A stretch of 64,000 nucleotides of DNA from Alphaproteobacteria bacterium (GTDB lineage Bacteria > Pseudomonadota > Alphaproteobacteria > Rhodospirillales > Casp-alpha2). The position numbers were made by a program, and so were the translations under genes. This document shows positions 8,352 through 16,978 of this stretch, piece after piece (position 1 is the first letter of the stretch; each line of letters starts with the position of its first letter). The notes under the pieces are model-generated. The model worked only from the letters and a program-made list of their open reading frames with translations. It ran no database searches and was not told the origin of the DNA. The DNA lies in assembly GCA_024279135.1 (NCBI GenBank), contig JAJRRU010000039.1, positions 62,001 to 126,000 on the forward strand. Direction: 5' to 3'.

Positions 8352-10441
8352 ATAGTTCAGCCACAGAACAGGCCGTAAAACAGCCAAATAATGAATTTCC
8401 TAAAAAACGAATGCGTCTGGGCCGCCATCGCGGTCTGATTATCGCACTTGTTGCTTTTACATCCCTATTCCTTTTGGTCGATATTATCAGTCCAGGGCCA
8501 ATCAGTTACTTCGAGATCAGCTTCCTTTCCAGCGGCGGCACAACCCTAGCCCTGGCTGCGGTGGGTGAAACTATTGTTATTCTGTCGGGTGGTTTTGATC
8601 TGTCGGCTGGCGCAGTCATTTCCTTGGTCAATGCCGTTGTAGCATCAAACATGGACCCCACCGACATGAATGCATCGGTTCCGTTGTGGACATTTATCGG
8701 AATATGTATTGGTGCCCTTGCAGGCGCGTTTAACGGTTTCTTTATAGCTTTCCTTCGCTTGCAGCCCATCGTCGTTACCCTTTCGACAATGTTTATTGTC
8801 CAGGGAATTACCCTTTTGGTCATGGATAAACCAGGTGGGTTCGTGTCGCCATCACTCGGTAATTTTTATATGGGAGACGCCATTCCCGAATTCTTGCCCA
8901 TGTCTATAATTCTGCTTGGCGTTGTGATCCTGCTTTGGCTATGGATCAAAAACACCCGTTTTGGCATTGGTATTTATGCGATAGGTAGTGACCCTGAATC
9001 CGCGCGTTCAACGGGACTTCGCGTCGACTGGATTCGCTTCGGTGTTTATGTCCTGGCTGGAGCCTTTTATGGCATGGCTGGGGTGTTTATCAGCGCCCAG
9101 ACCGGTTCTGGTGATCCACTGGTGGGTAATCCACTACTTTTACAAATCTTTGCTGCGGTTGTTCTTGGCGGTGCCCGCCTGGGCGGCGGTCGTGGCGGGT
9201 GTGTCGGTTCAATTTTCGGGGCTTATATCCTGATGATGGTCGTTAATGTTCTGCTGGTTCTCAATATTTCTGCTTATTTTGCGACCATCGCTGAAGGTGT
9301 AATTCTCATATTGGCCGTTCTTGGTTCTTCGGTCAGCAGAGATTCAATTCTCGCCCAGCATATTCGGGATCTTCGATCCCGTATTGCGGCATTTATGGCA
9401 GGTACATTACCCCGCAAACTTGGCAGCAAAAACACTAGACTTAAATTGCCAGGGATTACTGATACTAAAGGGCAAAACAACACTGTCGTTGTGCCCGGCT
9501 TCCTGAGCCGCCACGCAGAAACACTACGTTATGCCTTACCCGCATACATTTGTTTTATCCTTGTGATATTAGTTACCCAGTTAGTGCTCGGAAATGCCCT
9601 CTTCAGCTGGAACTACTATAACTCACTCATCGTTCTTTCCAGCTTTTTAGCGATTCTGGCATTGGGGCAAGGAACGGTAATCCTTACCGGAGGGCTTGAT
9701 CTTTCCATTCCATGGACCATTGGCCTTTGTGGGATATTGTTGGCTGGTATGGTTAAAGGATCAGACGAGGCACTTATTTACGCTTTGCCACTGGTTCTGT
9801 TTATCGGATGCTTGATCGGCGTAATCAATGGTCTAGGAATAGTTTTCCTGGGCATTTCTCCCATCGTTATGACGTTGGCGACCAATGGAGTATTGCAGGG
9901 ACTGGCCTTAATTTATTCCGGTGGCACGCCTGATGGATTTTCGTCGCCTATGTTACGCTGGTTTATGACAAGTAAAGATTATGGCGTGACACCGGTTGTG
10001 TTTCTTGTTGCCCTACTTGCTGTCGTCGCCGTACTGCTTCTTGGCCGTACCCCATTCGGGCGCCGTGTCTACGCCATTGGTAATGGCCAGCGAGTAGCAG
10101 AACTTTCAGGCATCAATGTCGATGTTACGATTGTACTTGTTTACGCCCTGTCGGGTCTGTGTGCAGCTATAGTCGGCGTATTGCTGACCGGATTTTCTGG
10201 TCAGGCAAGCCTTGGCATGGGAGACGAGTATCTTCTTCCTTCCATAGCTGTGGTTGTCGTCGGTGGGGCTTTGATCACGGGAGGGCGAGGACATTACCTG
10301 GGAATGTTGGGCGGGGTGTTCTTGCTAACATCTCTTCTTACACTTTTGGCCGGAACGACATTACCTTACGCTACGCGGGCAATTTTATTCGGGCTGGTCG
10401 TACTTGGCGCTGTTATCGCATTGCGCGAAAGACGAACCTAA
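8348..10441 (+). CDS. fused double ABC sugar permease (two RbsC-like domains)
   Basis: At 697 residues this is about twice the usual RbsC length and holds two BPD_transp_2 permease domains in one chain, about residues 30-335 and 395-690, joined by a hydrophilic linker (about 336-390, containing SRIAAFMAG and KLPGITDTKG). Each half repeats the family landmarks: GGFDLSAGAVISL / GGLDLSIPWTIGL, NGFFIAFLRLQPIVVTLST / NGLGIVFLGISPIVMTLAT, and G-rich VVLGGARLGGGRGG / VVVGGALITGGRGH. The chain would therefore supply the whole membrane dimer alone. It is coupled to the ATPase gene by a four-base overlap. RbsC homodimers are the norm, so the fusion allows the two halves to diverge. Confidence 0.93.
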   Translation: MNSSATEQAVKQPNNEFPKKRMRLGRHRGLIIALVAFTSLFLLVDIISPGPISYFEISFLSSGGTTLALAAVGETIVILSGGFDLSAGAVISLVNAVVASNMDPTDMNASVPLWTFIGICIGALAGAFNGFFIAFLRLQPIVVTLSTMFIVQGITLLVMDKPGGFVSPSLGNFYMGDAIPEFLPMSIILLGVVILLWLWIKNTRFGIGIYAIGSDPESARSTGLRVDWIRFGVYVLAGAFYGMAGVFISAQTGSGDPLVGNPLLLQIFAAVVLGGARLGGGRGGCVGSIFGAYILMMVVNVLLVLNISAYFATIAEGVILILAVLGSSVSRDSILAQHIRDLRSRIAAFMAGTLPRKLGSKNTRLKLPGITDTKGQNNTVVVPGFLSRHAETLRYALPAYICFILVILVTQLVLGNALFSWNYYNSLIVLSSFLAILALGQGTVILTGGLDLSIPWTIGLCGILLAGMVKGSDEALIYALPLVLFIGCLIGVINGLGIVFLGISPIVMTLATNGVLQGLALIYSGGTPDGFSSPMLRWFMTSKDYGVTPVVFLVALLAVVAVLLLGRTPFGRRVYAIGNGQRVAELSGINVDVTIVLVYALSGLCAAIVGVLLTGFSGQASLGMGDEYLLPSIAVVVVGGALITGGRGHYLGMLGGVFLLTSLLTLLAGTTLPYATRAILFGLVVLGAVIALRERRT

Positions 10442-10479
10442 ATATAAAATTTTGTTGAAAATAATACGGAGGCAATGTC

Positions 10480-11283
10480 ATGCAAGATGAAACGGGCTTA
10501 ACTCCTTCCCAGGGGAACGGCATAGAAGGTCAGCGGGTCATCATTACAGCGGGAGCATCCGGCATTGGCCGCGCGATAACTGATTTGCTGATTTCAAACG
10601 GTGCGCGGGTGCATATTTGTGATGTAAATGATGATTTCCTGGAAGAATTTTCAGCAACCTATCCGGATGCCGGTTTCACCAAAGCGGATGTAGCTAGTGA
10701 AGCGGATGTTGATCGTCTTTTTGACGAGGCATCAAGGCAGCTTGGAGGGCTGGATGCGCTTATAAACAATGCCGGGATTGCCGGCGCGACCGGGGGAATA
10801 GATGAAATTGATCCCGCGGATTGGCGGCGTTGTATCGACATTAATCTAACCGGACAATTCCTGTGCGCCCGCCGCGCTACACCCATGCTTAAAGCGGCTG
10901 GCGGTGGGGCAATCGTTTCAATATCTTCTGTTGCCGGAAAGTATGGTTATGCCTTCCGCACCCCGTATTCATCAACAAAATTTGCGGTCATAGGCTTGGC
11001 TCTGAGCCTGGCCAAAGAACTGGGGCCAGATAATATTCGGGTCAACGCGATCTTGCCCGGCATTGTCGAGGGACCAAGGATAGAATCTGTTATCCGTGAC
11101 CGTGCTAAGCAGGTCGGGCTCAGCTATGAGAAAATGGAAAAAGAATATCTGCAAAAAGTCTCACTTCGTCGAATGGTAACAGCTCGCGATGTTGCAGATA
11201 TGGTTTGTATGCTTCTGTCAAATGCCGGGAAAAATATTTCCGGCCAATCCATTGCCGTCGATGGCAACGTTGAAACGCTTTAG
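10480..11283 (+). CDS. short-chain dehydrogenase/reductase (SDR)
   Basis: A 267-residue classical SDR using NAD(P). The cofactor motif is TAGASGIGRA near residue 20, with an acidic residue at the end of strand 2 (HICDVND) that favours NAD over NADP. NNAGIAG follows, and the catalytic Ser-Tyr-Lys set is in SISSVAGKYGYAFRTPYSSTK. The C-terminus ends in SGQSIAVDGN. It stands 38 bases behind the permease gene and 11 bases before the next dehydrogenase, inside the catabolic operon. A plausible job is oxidising the imported polyol or sugar to the lactone or keto form, but the substrate is unknown. Confidence 0.94.
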   Translation: MQDETGLTPSQGNGIEGQRVIITAGASGIGRAITDLLISNGARVHICDVNDDFLEEFSATYPDAGFTKADVASEADVDRLFDEASRQLGGLDALINNAGIAGATGGIDEIDPADWRRCIDINLTGQFLCARRATPMLKAAGGGAIVSISSVAGKYGYAFRTPYSSTKFAVIGLALSLAKELGPDNIRVNAILPGIVEGPRIESVIRDRAKQVGLSYEKMEKEYLQKVSLRRMVTARDVADMVCMLLSNAGKNISGQSIAVDGNVETL

Positions 11284-11294
11284 GGAGAAAGAAA

Positions 11295-12242
11295 TTGGCG
11301 CGTATAGCTATAATCGGAAGCGGTTTCATTGGACGCGCCTGGGCGATAAGTTACGCTCGGGCCGGTCATGATGTCGTTCTTTGGGATGCTGTTGACGGGG
11401 CGCCTGAACAAGCCATCGACTACATCAAAGGCGTGCTGTCAGATTTGTCGGAGAATGGATTGTTAGGCGATTATTCTCCCCAGCAGGTAGAAGAAAGGCT
11501 GTTCACGGCATCAACAATGGAAGAAGCCTTGAATGGTGTTGAATATGTTCAGGAAAACACGCCTGAGAACCTTGATGTCAAGCGTAAGGTATATGCCCAG
11601 CTGGACGCTGCTGCTCCTGACAATGCCATTCTAGCCAGCTCGACGTCGGCTATTTTGCCTTCCTCCTTTACCGAAGATCTTCCCGGAAGGCATCGATGCC
11701 TGGTCGTGCACCCGATAAACCCGCCCTATCTGGTCCCCGCAGCCGAGATCGTTCCGGCTCCCTGGACTGATCCAGAGGTTATTGAACGAACGAAGGAGCT
11801 GCTTATTTCCGCAGGCCATGCCCCGATTGTAATGACTAAGGAGCTTGATGGATTTGTCATGAATCGACTTCAAGGGGCCTTGCTGAATGAAGCTTTCAGG
11901 CTGGTAGCCGATGGGTATGCATCAATTGAAGACATCGATATCGGCATTCGCGAGGGGTTGGCTCTTCGCTGGTCGTTCATGGGGCCATTTGAAACCATTG
12001 ATTTGAACGCGCCCGATGGCGTCCGCGATTACGTGGCAAGGTATCAAGGAGTTTATGAACAGATATTCACTACCCAGCAACGGATTGTCGATTGGTCCGG
12101 TGAGGTTATGGATCAGGTTGAAGCAGATCGCCGAAAAAAACTTTCGGCCGACAAACTGATGGAAAGACAGGTGTGGCGAGACCGCCGGTTAATGGCGCTG
12201 GCCGTACACAAACGTCTGGCCGATGAAGATATCGGCAAGTAA
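11295..12242 (+). CDS. L-gulonate 3-dehydrogenase/lambda-crystallin-like 3-hydroxyacid dehydrogenase
   Basis: A 315-residue NAD enzyme of the 3-hydroxyacyl-CoA dehydrogenase superfamily. The Rossmann motif is GSGFIGRAWA with an Asp closing strand 2 (VVLWDA). HPINPPYLVPAAEIVPAP and DGFVMNRLQGALLNEAFRL match lambda-crystallin/L-gulonate 3-dehydrogenase closely, as do SFMGPFETIDLNAPDG residues, whereas fatty-acid enzymes differ there. Translation starts at TTG 11295 behind GGGAG (11283-11287). The family makes beta-keto acids; the next gene cleaves beta-keto acids, which strongly suggests consecutive steps. Carnitine 3-dehydrogenase is a related alternative, also paired with BKACE enzymes in carnitine degradation, but the sugar-type importer and lactonases here favour a sugar acid. 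Confidence 0.88.
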   Translation: MARIAIIGSGFIGRAWAISYARAGHDVVLWDAVDGAPEQAIDYIKGVLSDLSENGLLGDYSPQQVEERLFTASTMEEALNGVEYVQENTPENLDVKRKVYAQLDAAAPDNAILASSTSAILPSSFTEDLPGRHRCLVVHPINPPYLVPAAEIVPAPWTDPEVIERTKELLISAGHAPIVMTKELDGFVMNRLQGALLNEAFRLVADGYASIEDIDIGIREGLALRWSFMGPFETIDLNAPDGVRDYVARYQGVYEQIFTTQQRIVDWSGEVMDQVEADRRKKLSADKLMERQVWRDRRLMALAVHKRLADEDIGK

Positions 12243-12276
12243 CGATTTAATTTTATTCGAGCGAGGAGATATTATC

Positions 12277-13209
12277 ATGTCTACCGAAGGAAAAGTTGTC
12301 ATCACCTGTGCCATAACTGGCGCAATTCACACCCCGACGATGACACCGTATCTTCCAATTACACCCGATGAGATCACCGCAGAGGCAATTGCCGCTGCTG
12401 AAGCTGGCGCGGCTATTTTACATCTCCATGCACGCGATCCGGAAACTGGCCAACCGGACCAGACACCCGAAGCTTTTGGTCGTTTTTTACCCCGGATCAA
12501 ACAGGGAACCAACGCGGCAATCAACATCACGACCGGCGGCAGCCCGTACATGAAGGTCGAAGAACGCGTTCTACCCGCGGCACAATTCGAACCTGAAGTC
12601 GCATCCCTGAACATGGGGTCAATGAACTTCGGTCTCTATCCGTTGTTAGATAAATACAAGGACTTCAAGTTTGAATGGGAGCGCGAACATCTTGAAGCCA
12701 CCCGCGATCTTGTCTTCCGCAACAGCTTTCAGAACATCGAATTTATTCTTGAAACCTGCTACAATAATGGCACACGTTTTGAATTCGAATGCTACGATAT
12801 TTCCCACCTTTATAATCTTTCACACTTTGCTGATCGCGGATTGGTTAAACCACCATTTTTTGTCCAATCGGTCTTTGGCCTTCTTGGCGGGATTGGATCG
12901 CACCCCGAAGATGTAGCACACATGAAGCGCACGGCTGATCGACTTTTCGGATCTGATTATCGTTGGTCGGTATTGGGTGCCGGTGCCAGCCAGTTGAGGA
13001 TTGCTGCACAAGCCGTTGCGCTGGGCGGAAATATCCGCGTTGGCTTGGAAGATAGTATCTGGGCGGGAAAAGGAATTCTCGCCAAATCCAACGTCGATCA
13101 GGTCAAATTAGCCCGCAAAATTATTGAAGGGCTGGGGATGCAGGTGGCGACCCCCGATGAAGCCCGGGAGATACTGGCTTTAAAAGGCGGCGATCAAGTC
13201 AACTTCTAA
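12277..13209 (+). CDS. beta-keto acid cleavage enzyme (BKACE, DUF849)
   Basis: A 310-residue TIM-barrel enzyme of the 3-keto-5-aminohexanoate cleavage family, which joins a beta-keto acid with acetyl-CoA to give acetoacetate and a shortened acyl-CoA. Visible signatures are CAITGAIHTPTMTPYLP at the N-terminus, the zinc-binding His pair in HLHARDPETG, INITTGG, and GLEDSIWAGKG with the catalytic acidic pair. ATG 12277 follows GAGGAG; a start at 12223 would lie inside the preceding gene. It directly follows the 3-hydroxyacid dehydrogenase. Specificity within BKACE varies widely, so the acid must be inferred from the operon: probably a 3-keto sugar acid. Confidence 0.92.
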   Translation: MSTEGKVVITCAITGAIHTPTMTPYLPITPDEITAEAIAAAEAGAAILHLHARDPETGQPDQTPEAFGRFLPRIKQGTNAAINITTGGSPYMKVEERVLPAAQFEPEVASLNMGSMNFGLYPLLDKYKDFKFEWEREHLEATRDLVFRNSFQNIEFILETCYNNGTRFEFECYDISHLYNLSHFADRGLVKPPFFVQSVFGLLGGIGSHPEDVAHMKRTADRLFGSDYRWSVLGAGASQLRIAAQAVALGGNIRVGLEDSIWAGKGILAKSNVDQVKLARKIIEGLGMQVATPDEAREILALKGGDQVNF

Positions 13210-13227
13210 ACTAAAAGGGCTGAATTA

Positions 13228-14106
13228 ATGTTGCGTGTGGAATTACTGGTAGACGCCAGGGCCTCGTTGGGTGAAGGCCCCCTTTGGGATGTCAGCGAAC
13301 AACGTCTGTACTGGATCGATAGTTTCGGCAACAAGGTTCACCGCTGCGATGCAGCAGGCGGTGAGCGACGATCATGGAATGTACCTGAAAATATCGGCTC
13401 GATGGCGCTGCGCGAACAAGGTGGAGCAATTTGTTCCCTGCGAAACGGCTTTCATTCGCTCGACTTTGCAGATGGCGCTGTCGAACTGATTATTGATCCT
13501 GAACCGGACAATCAAAAAGTCCGCATGAACGACGGCAAAGTAGACCGGCAAGGGCGTTTCGTCGCCGGATACATGGATGATGGGGAAAAAGACCCGATCG
13601 CCAGGCTATACCGGCTCAATACTGATCACAGCTTACACGAACTGGATAGCGGTATCATTTGTTCGAACGGCCCATGCTGGAGCAAGGATGGGAAGACCTT
13701 CTATTTCGCAGACAGCTTTAAAAAGACAATTTATGCTTATGATTATGACACGGTTAACGGCGAGGTCTCAAACAAACGTTCCTTTGCCAACTTCGAAAAG
13801 TTGGGGCTCAGCGGTGTTCCTGACGGAGCCACGGTTGATGAGGAAGATCACATCTGGAGTGCCGAAGTGTTTCGGGGAAGACTTGTCCGGCTGTCACCGG
13901 ATGGCAAAATTGATCGACTTGTCGGCCTGCCGGTGGAGAGCACAACCAGCCTCACATTTGGCGGAGCAGATCTTGATATAGCTTATGTAACGTCAATGGC
14001 ACGGCCAATAGGCGGCGTAGCCCCCCCAGAACGCGAAGCCGGTGGTGTTTTTGCCGTTCACGGGTTGGGTGTCAGAGGCCTGCCTGAACCCAGGTTTGCC
14101 GGATAA
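13228..14106 (+). CDS. SMP-30/gluconolactonase-family lactonase, copy 1
   Basis: A 292-residue six-bladed beta-propeller hydrolase that opens sugar lactones with a divalent metal. The metal Glu is in LGEGPLWD near residue 15; further family landmarks are RMNDGKVDRQGRFVAGYMD, SNGPCWSKDGKTFYFADS and PDGATVDEEDHIWSAE. It follows the BKACE gene by 18 bases and is followed 33 bases later by a close paralogue with the same motif order, a tandem duplication. In the operon it would hydrolyse the lactone made by a dehydrogenase. The insertion PIGGVAPPEREAGG near the C-terminus is absent from copy 2, so specificities may differ. Confidence 0.93.
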   Translation: MLRVELLVDARASLGEGPLWDVSEQRLYWIDSFGNKVHRCDAAGGERRSWNVPENIGSMALREQGGAICSLRNGFHSLDFADGAVELIIDPEPDNQKVRMNDGKVDRQGRFVAGYMDDGEKDPIARLYRLNTDHSLHELDSGIICSNGPCWSKDGKTFYFADSFKKTIYAYDYDTVNGEVSNKRSFANFEKLGLSGVPDGATVDEEDHIWSAEVFRGRLVRLSPDGKIDRLVGLPVESTTSLTFGGADLDIAYVTSMARPIGGVAPPEREAGGVFAVHGLGVRGLPEPRFAG

Positions 14107-14139
14107 AAATTAGAATTTACTTAAATAAGGGAGGATAAA

Positions 14140-15015
14140 ATGCGGATAGAAGTCTTGATTGACGTGAAAACAATTCTTGGTGAAGGCCCCCTCTGGGATG
14201 TCGATGAACAAAGGCTTTATTTTATCGATAGCTTTGGGTGCAATGTATTTCGCTGCACAGCCGACGGTGGCGAAGTTCGCGCATGGGATGTCCCTTCTAA
14301 GATTGGTTCCATGGCACTTCGCAACAAAGGAGGAGCGGTCGTTTCGCTGGTCGATGGCTTTTATTTTCTGGATTTCGATTCCGGTGATGTTGACTTGATA
14401 GTCGATCCTGAACCCGGCAAAGTTAACAATCGCATTAACGATGGCAAAGTGGATAAACGAGGCCGTTTCATAGCGGGCTCTATGGACACAATGGAAGATG
14501 GGCCCAATGGCGCACTTTATCGCCTGGACCCGGACTTGTCTCTTCACACACTTGATACCGGTATAATCGTTTCAAATGGCCCTTGTTGGAGCCCTGATGG
14601 CAAAATCCTTTATTTCGCGGACTCATGGTCAGGTGAAATTTGGGCTTATGACTACGACCTTGATACCGGTAACGTCTCCAATAAACGTACCTTTGTCACT
14701 ATTGACACCTCGACCGGTGGCGCTGCCGATGGTGCCACCGTCGATGCGGAAGGATATTTGTGGAGCGCACAGGTTTATGACGGAAAAGTCATTCGTTATG
14801 CTCCCGATGGAAAGGTCGACAGGGTAATAGAAATGCCCGTCAAAAAAGTAACCAGTTGCATGATCGGTGGCCCGAACATGGACATTCTGTATGTGACGAC
14901 AATGGCCAAACCGCCTTTGCCCCGTTTTCCCGCAGACGGTGTGCTCCGCGGCAGCCTATTTGCAATTCATGACCTTGGTATTCAAGGTGTGCCGGAACCG
15001 CGTTTCGGGGGATAA
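14140..15015 (+). CDS. SMP-30/gluconolactonase-family lactonase, copy 2
   Basis: A 291-residue paralogue of the preceding gene, sharing LGEGPLWDV near the start, RINDGKVDKRGRFIAGSMD, SNGPCWSPDGKILYFADS and DGATVDAEGYLWSAQV, so the metal Glu, Asn and Asp ligands of the propeller are retained. AGGGAGG upstream of ATG 14140 is a strong ribosome-binding site. It appears to be the last gene of the catabolic operon; a hairpin overlaps its stop codon. Two active copies could process two lactones (for example from two sugars or ring sizes). Nothing in the sequence indicates inactivation. Confidence 0.93.
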   Translation: MRIEVLIDVKTILGEGPLWDVDEQRLYFIDSFGCNVFRCTADGGEVRAWDVPSKIGSMALRNKGGAVVSLVDGFYFLDFDSGDVDLIVDPEPGKVNNRINDGKVDKRGRFIAGSMDTMEDGPNGALYRLDPDLSLHTLDTGIIVSNGPCWSPDGKILYFADSWSGEIWAYDYDLDTGNVSNKRTFVTIDTSTGGAADGATVDAEGYLWSAQVYDGKVIRYAPDGKVDRVIEMPVKKVTSCMIGGPNMDILYVTTMAKPPLPRFPADGVLRGSLFAIHDLGIQGVPEPRFGG

Positions 15016-15024
15016 ATTCCCCCG
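15006..15024 (+). terminator. hairpin overlapping the stop of lactonase copy 2
   Basis: CGGGGGA (15006-15012) and TCCCCCG (15018-15024) form a perfect 7-base-pair stem around the TAA stop. There is no T tract behind it, so it may stabilise the 3' end rather than terminate transcription intrinsically. Confidence 0.35.
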
Positions 15025-15166
15025 AGTACGTACATATCCAAAGCAGATCGCTCAAAAATATCGTGGTGGTAAAAGATACCAGCTACATGCCGATGTTCTG
15101 AATCAGCCGGGGAATTGCTACGGATTACTCTACGGCTTAGCCGACCCAACTTTTCCTAAGGATGGA

Positions 15167-15289
15167 TCATACCTGATTGGGGTGAACCTTGTGACGGCTC
15201 GCTATCTCTTGAATGGTCCTGTCACCTCGCAAAGCCTCAAGGGCAACCTTGGCTTTGAAATCATCGCTAAAACTGCGGCGTGTCGTCAT
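15167..15289 (-). pseudogene. IS3-family transposase OrfA fragment
   Basis: The minus strand from ATG 15289 reads MTTRRSFSDDFKAKVALEAL, then RGDRTIQEIASRHKVHPNQV, and stops at a TGA at 15167-15169. This is the N-terminal helix-turn-helix of IS3-family OrfA, about 40 of the usual 90-100 residues. About 60 bases upstream of the start, TGAGGTGGTCCCAGAAAACC (minus strand, from 15357) looks like an IS3-type terminal repeat beginning with TG. No OrfB is present, so this is the left end of a decayed element. The open plus-strand reading frame over this stretch is a shadow. Confidence 0.75.
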
Positions 15290-15559
15290 CTTGATATACC
15301 TCCATTATACGGCGAAATACACCTTAACACCCTGCCCGGTTTTCTGGGACCACCTCAGTTGTGTATACGAAAGCCTGACTATGCTAGTTGTTTGTCGCAG
15401 TTCCTTACAAAGATCGCAGCGTTATCGCGTGACAACATTTTATCTGACAGCACCCGTTAAATCATCTGATATCTGTTTATGTAGACAACTAGGTAACTCA
15501 TTTCCTAATATTGACAAATAATTTAATTTGCCAGTATATTTTTGATTTATGGAGACCCT

Positions 15560-16534
15560 ATGAAATTCAAGAACCTAGGTAGAACAGGTGTTAAAGTCTC
15601 ACAATTGTGTTTTGGCACTATGTCTTTTGGTGGCGATGCTGATGCATCAGAATCAGCGAAAATGTACGCGACCTGTCGTGACAAGGGCATTAATTTTTTC
15701 GATTGTGCCAATGTGTATAGCCAGGGCAAAGCCGAAAAAATTCTCGGAAATCTGATAGCTGGCGAACGTGACGAGCTTATTATCACATCAAAGTGTGTAT
15801 CTCCGATGGGCGATGATGTAAACGCTCGTGGCGCTAACCGCCTAAATATCATGGCATCGGTAGAGGCCAGCCTAAAACGACTGGATACGGACCGTCTGGA
15901 TGTATTATTCATGCATCAATGGGATGATACTGTGCCGTTGGAAGAAACCCTGCGTGCGCTAGAAAATCTGGTGGCACAAGGCAAGGTCCTGTATCTCGGT
16001 GCCAGCAATTACGCTGCATGGCAAGTCGCTAAGGGACTGGGTATATCCTCGTGCAACGGCTGGCCCCGATTTGATGTCCTTCAGCCTATGTACTCTCTCG
16101 TAAAGCGTCAGGTAGAAGTAGAAATCCTGCCACTGGCAACGGCTGAGAACCTCGGTATTATTTCTTATAGCCCCATTGGCGGGGGGTTACTGAGCGGTAA
16201 ATACTCCACGCTAACCCGGCCAGAAACTGGCCGAATTGTCAATGTCGACACATACACTTTACGTTACGGTGAAGATTGGGTCTTTGAGGTGGCTGGCCGC
16301 TTTACAGAATTAGCCCGCCAAAAAGGCATTCATCCAGTTTCTCTTGCTGTGGCGTGGGTAGAAGCAAATCCAGCCATTACCAGTCCGATTATTGGCGCCC
16401 GAAATATTGAACAACTGCAGCCTGCCTTGGGCTCCGTTGATGTCGAAATGACGTCAACGCTTTATACCGAGATTTCCCTTCTTAGCCGCAACCCGCCACC
16501 GGCGACCGATCGACTGGAAATGCAGCAGCAATAA
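15560..16534 (+). CDS. aldo/keto reductase
   Basis: A 324-residue NADPH-dependent TIM-barrel oxidoreductase of the YghZ/Tas-like branch. MKFKNLGRTGVKVSQLCFGTMSFGG is the standard N-terminus; the catalytic Asp is in NFFDCANVYSQG with the Tyr four residues on, the Lys in IITSKC and the His in VLFMHQWD. The C-terminal NADPH-binding IIGARNIEQL is present. ATG 15560 follows GGAGA (15551-15555). The gene stands alone between two transposase remnants (15167-15289 and 16618-16824), so it may have come in with mobile DNA. The substrate, a carbonyl compound, is unknown. Confidence 0.94.
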   Translation: MKFKNLGRTGVKVSQLCFGTMSFGGDADASESAKMYATCRDKGINFFDCANVYSQGKAEKILGNLIAGERDELIITSKCVSPMGDDVNARGANRLNIMASVEASLKRLDTDRLDVLFMHQWDDTVPLEETLRALENLVAQGKVLYLGASNYAAWQVAKGLGISSCNGWPRFDVLQPMYSLVKRQVEVEILPLATAENLGIISYSPIGGGLLSGKYSTLTRPETGRIVNVDTYTLRYGEDWVFEVAGRFTELARQKGIHPVSLAVAWVEANPAITSPIIGARNIEQLQPALGSVDVEMTSTLYTEISLLSRNPPPATDRLEMQQQ

Positions 16535-16617
16535 CCCATTCCGTCATCTCAAAACATTAGCCAAATACCAAGATGTGCCCATAATTTCCGTTAATGACCC
16601 AGGCTGTGTAAAAACGA

Positions 16618-16824
16618 GACACTCTTAGCCGAGACGCACCGCTTTCCCGCTGGGAACATGAACATGTTCTCGAGGCTGTCCAGCAACGTCTTGATGAACA
16701 CCCTGAGAAAATGCGCCAGCGTCGTGAGACAGTAGAGCATCCGTTCGGAACCATTAAATCCTGGATGGGATACACCCACTTCCAGATGAAAACCCTGAAA
16801 CGGGTCGGCACCGAAACGCCTGAA
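16618..16824 (+). pseudogene. IS1182-type transposase C-terminal fragment
   Basis: Read in the frame of 16711, this segment gives LSRWEHEHVLEAVQQRLDE, then RRETVEHPFGTIKSWMG and THFQMKTLKRVGTE, the conserved C-terminal part of DDE transposases of the IS1182 kind (the Glu of RRETVEHPFG is the last catalytic acid). The N-terminal 300 or so residues are missing, and after GTE the similarity breaks off into unrelated sequence. It is a dead fragment, with no inverted repeats that I can see. Confidence 0.8.
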
Positions 16825-16897
16825 TTCGGAATTTCAATCTGGTTCACAATACCAATACAGCTGAAGCATTTATGTGCGGGAGTGACTTTTACATGAA

Positions 16898-16913
16898 AAG
16901 TAAACGTTTACTT
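16898..16913. promoter_or_regulatory. perfect palindrome, probable LacI-family operator
   Basis: AAGTAAACGTTTACTT is a perfect 16-base palindrome with a central CG, the classical form of LacI/GalR operators. It lies 65 bases upstream of a LacI-family gene that heads an ABC operon, so autoregulation of the whole cluster is likely by inference. Confidence 0.65.
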
Positions 16914-16978
16914 CTTGCCGCAAATGGGCCTAAGGTAACTTAATGATCGCAAAACTATGATCTCTGGGGGGGTGTTTA

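Noticed and set aside
14939-15460. 173-codon plus-strand open frame behind the second lactonase
   Set aside because: It starts inside the lactonase gene, has no recognisable protein features, and lies antisense to the IS3 OrfA fragment at 15167-15289, which explains the sequence better.
16557-16847. 96-codon minus-strand frame
   Set aside because: It is antisense to the recognisable IS1182-type transposase fragment and shows no family features.
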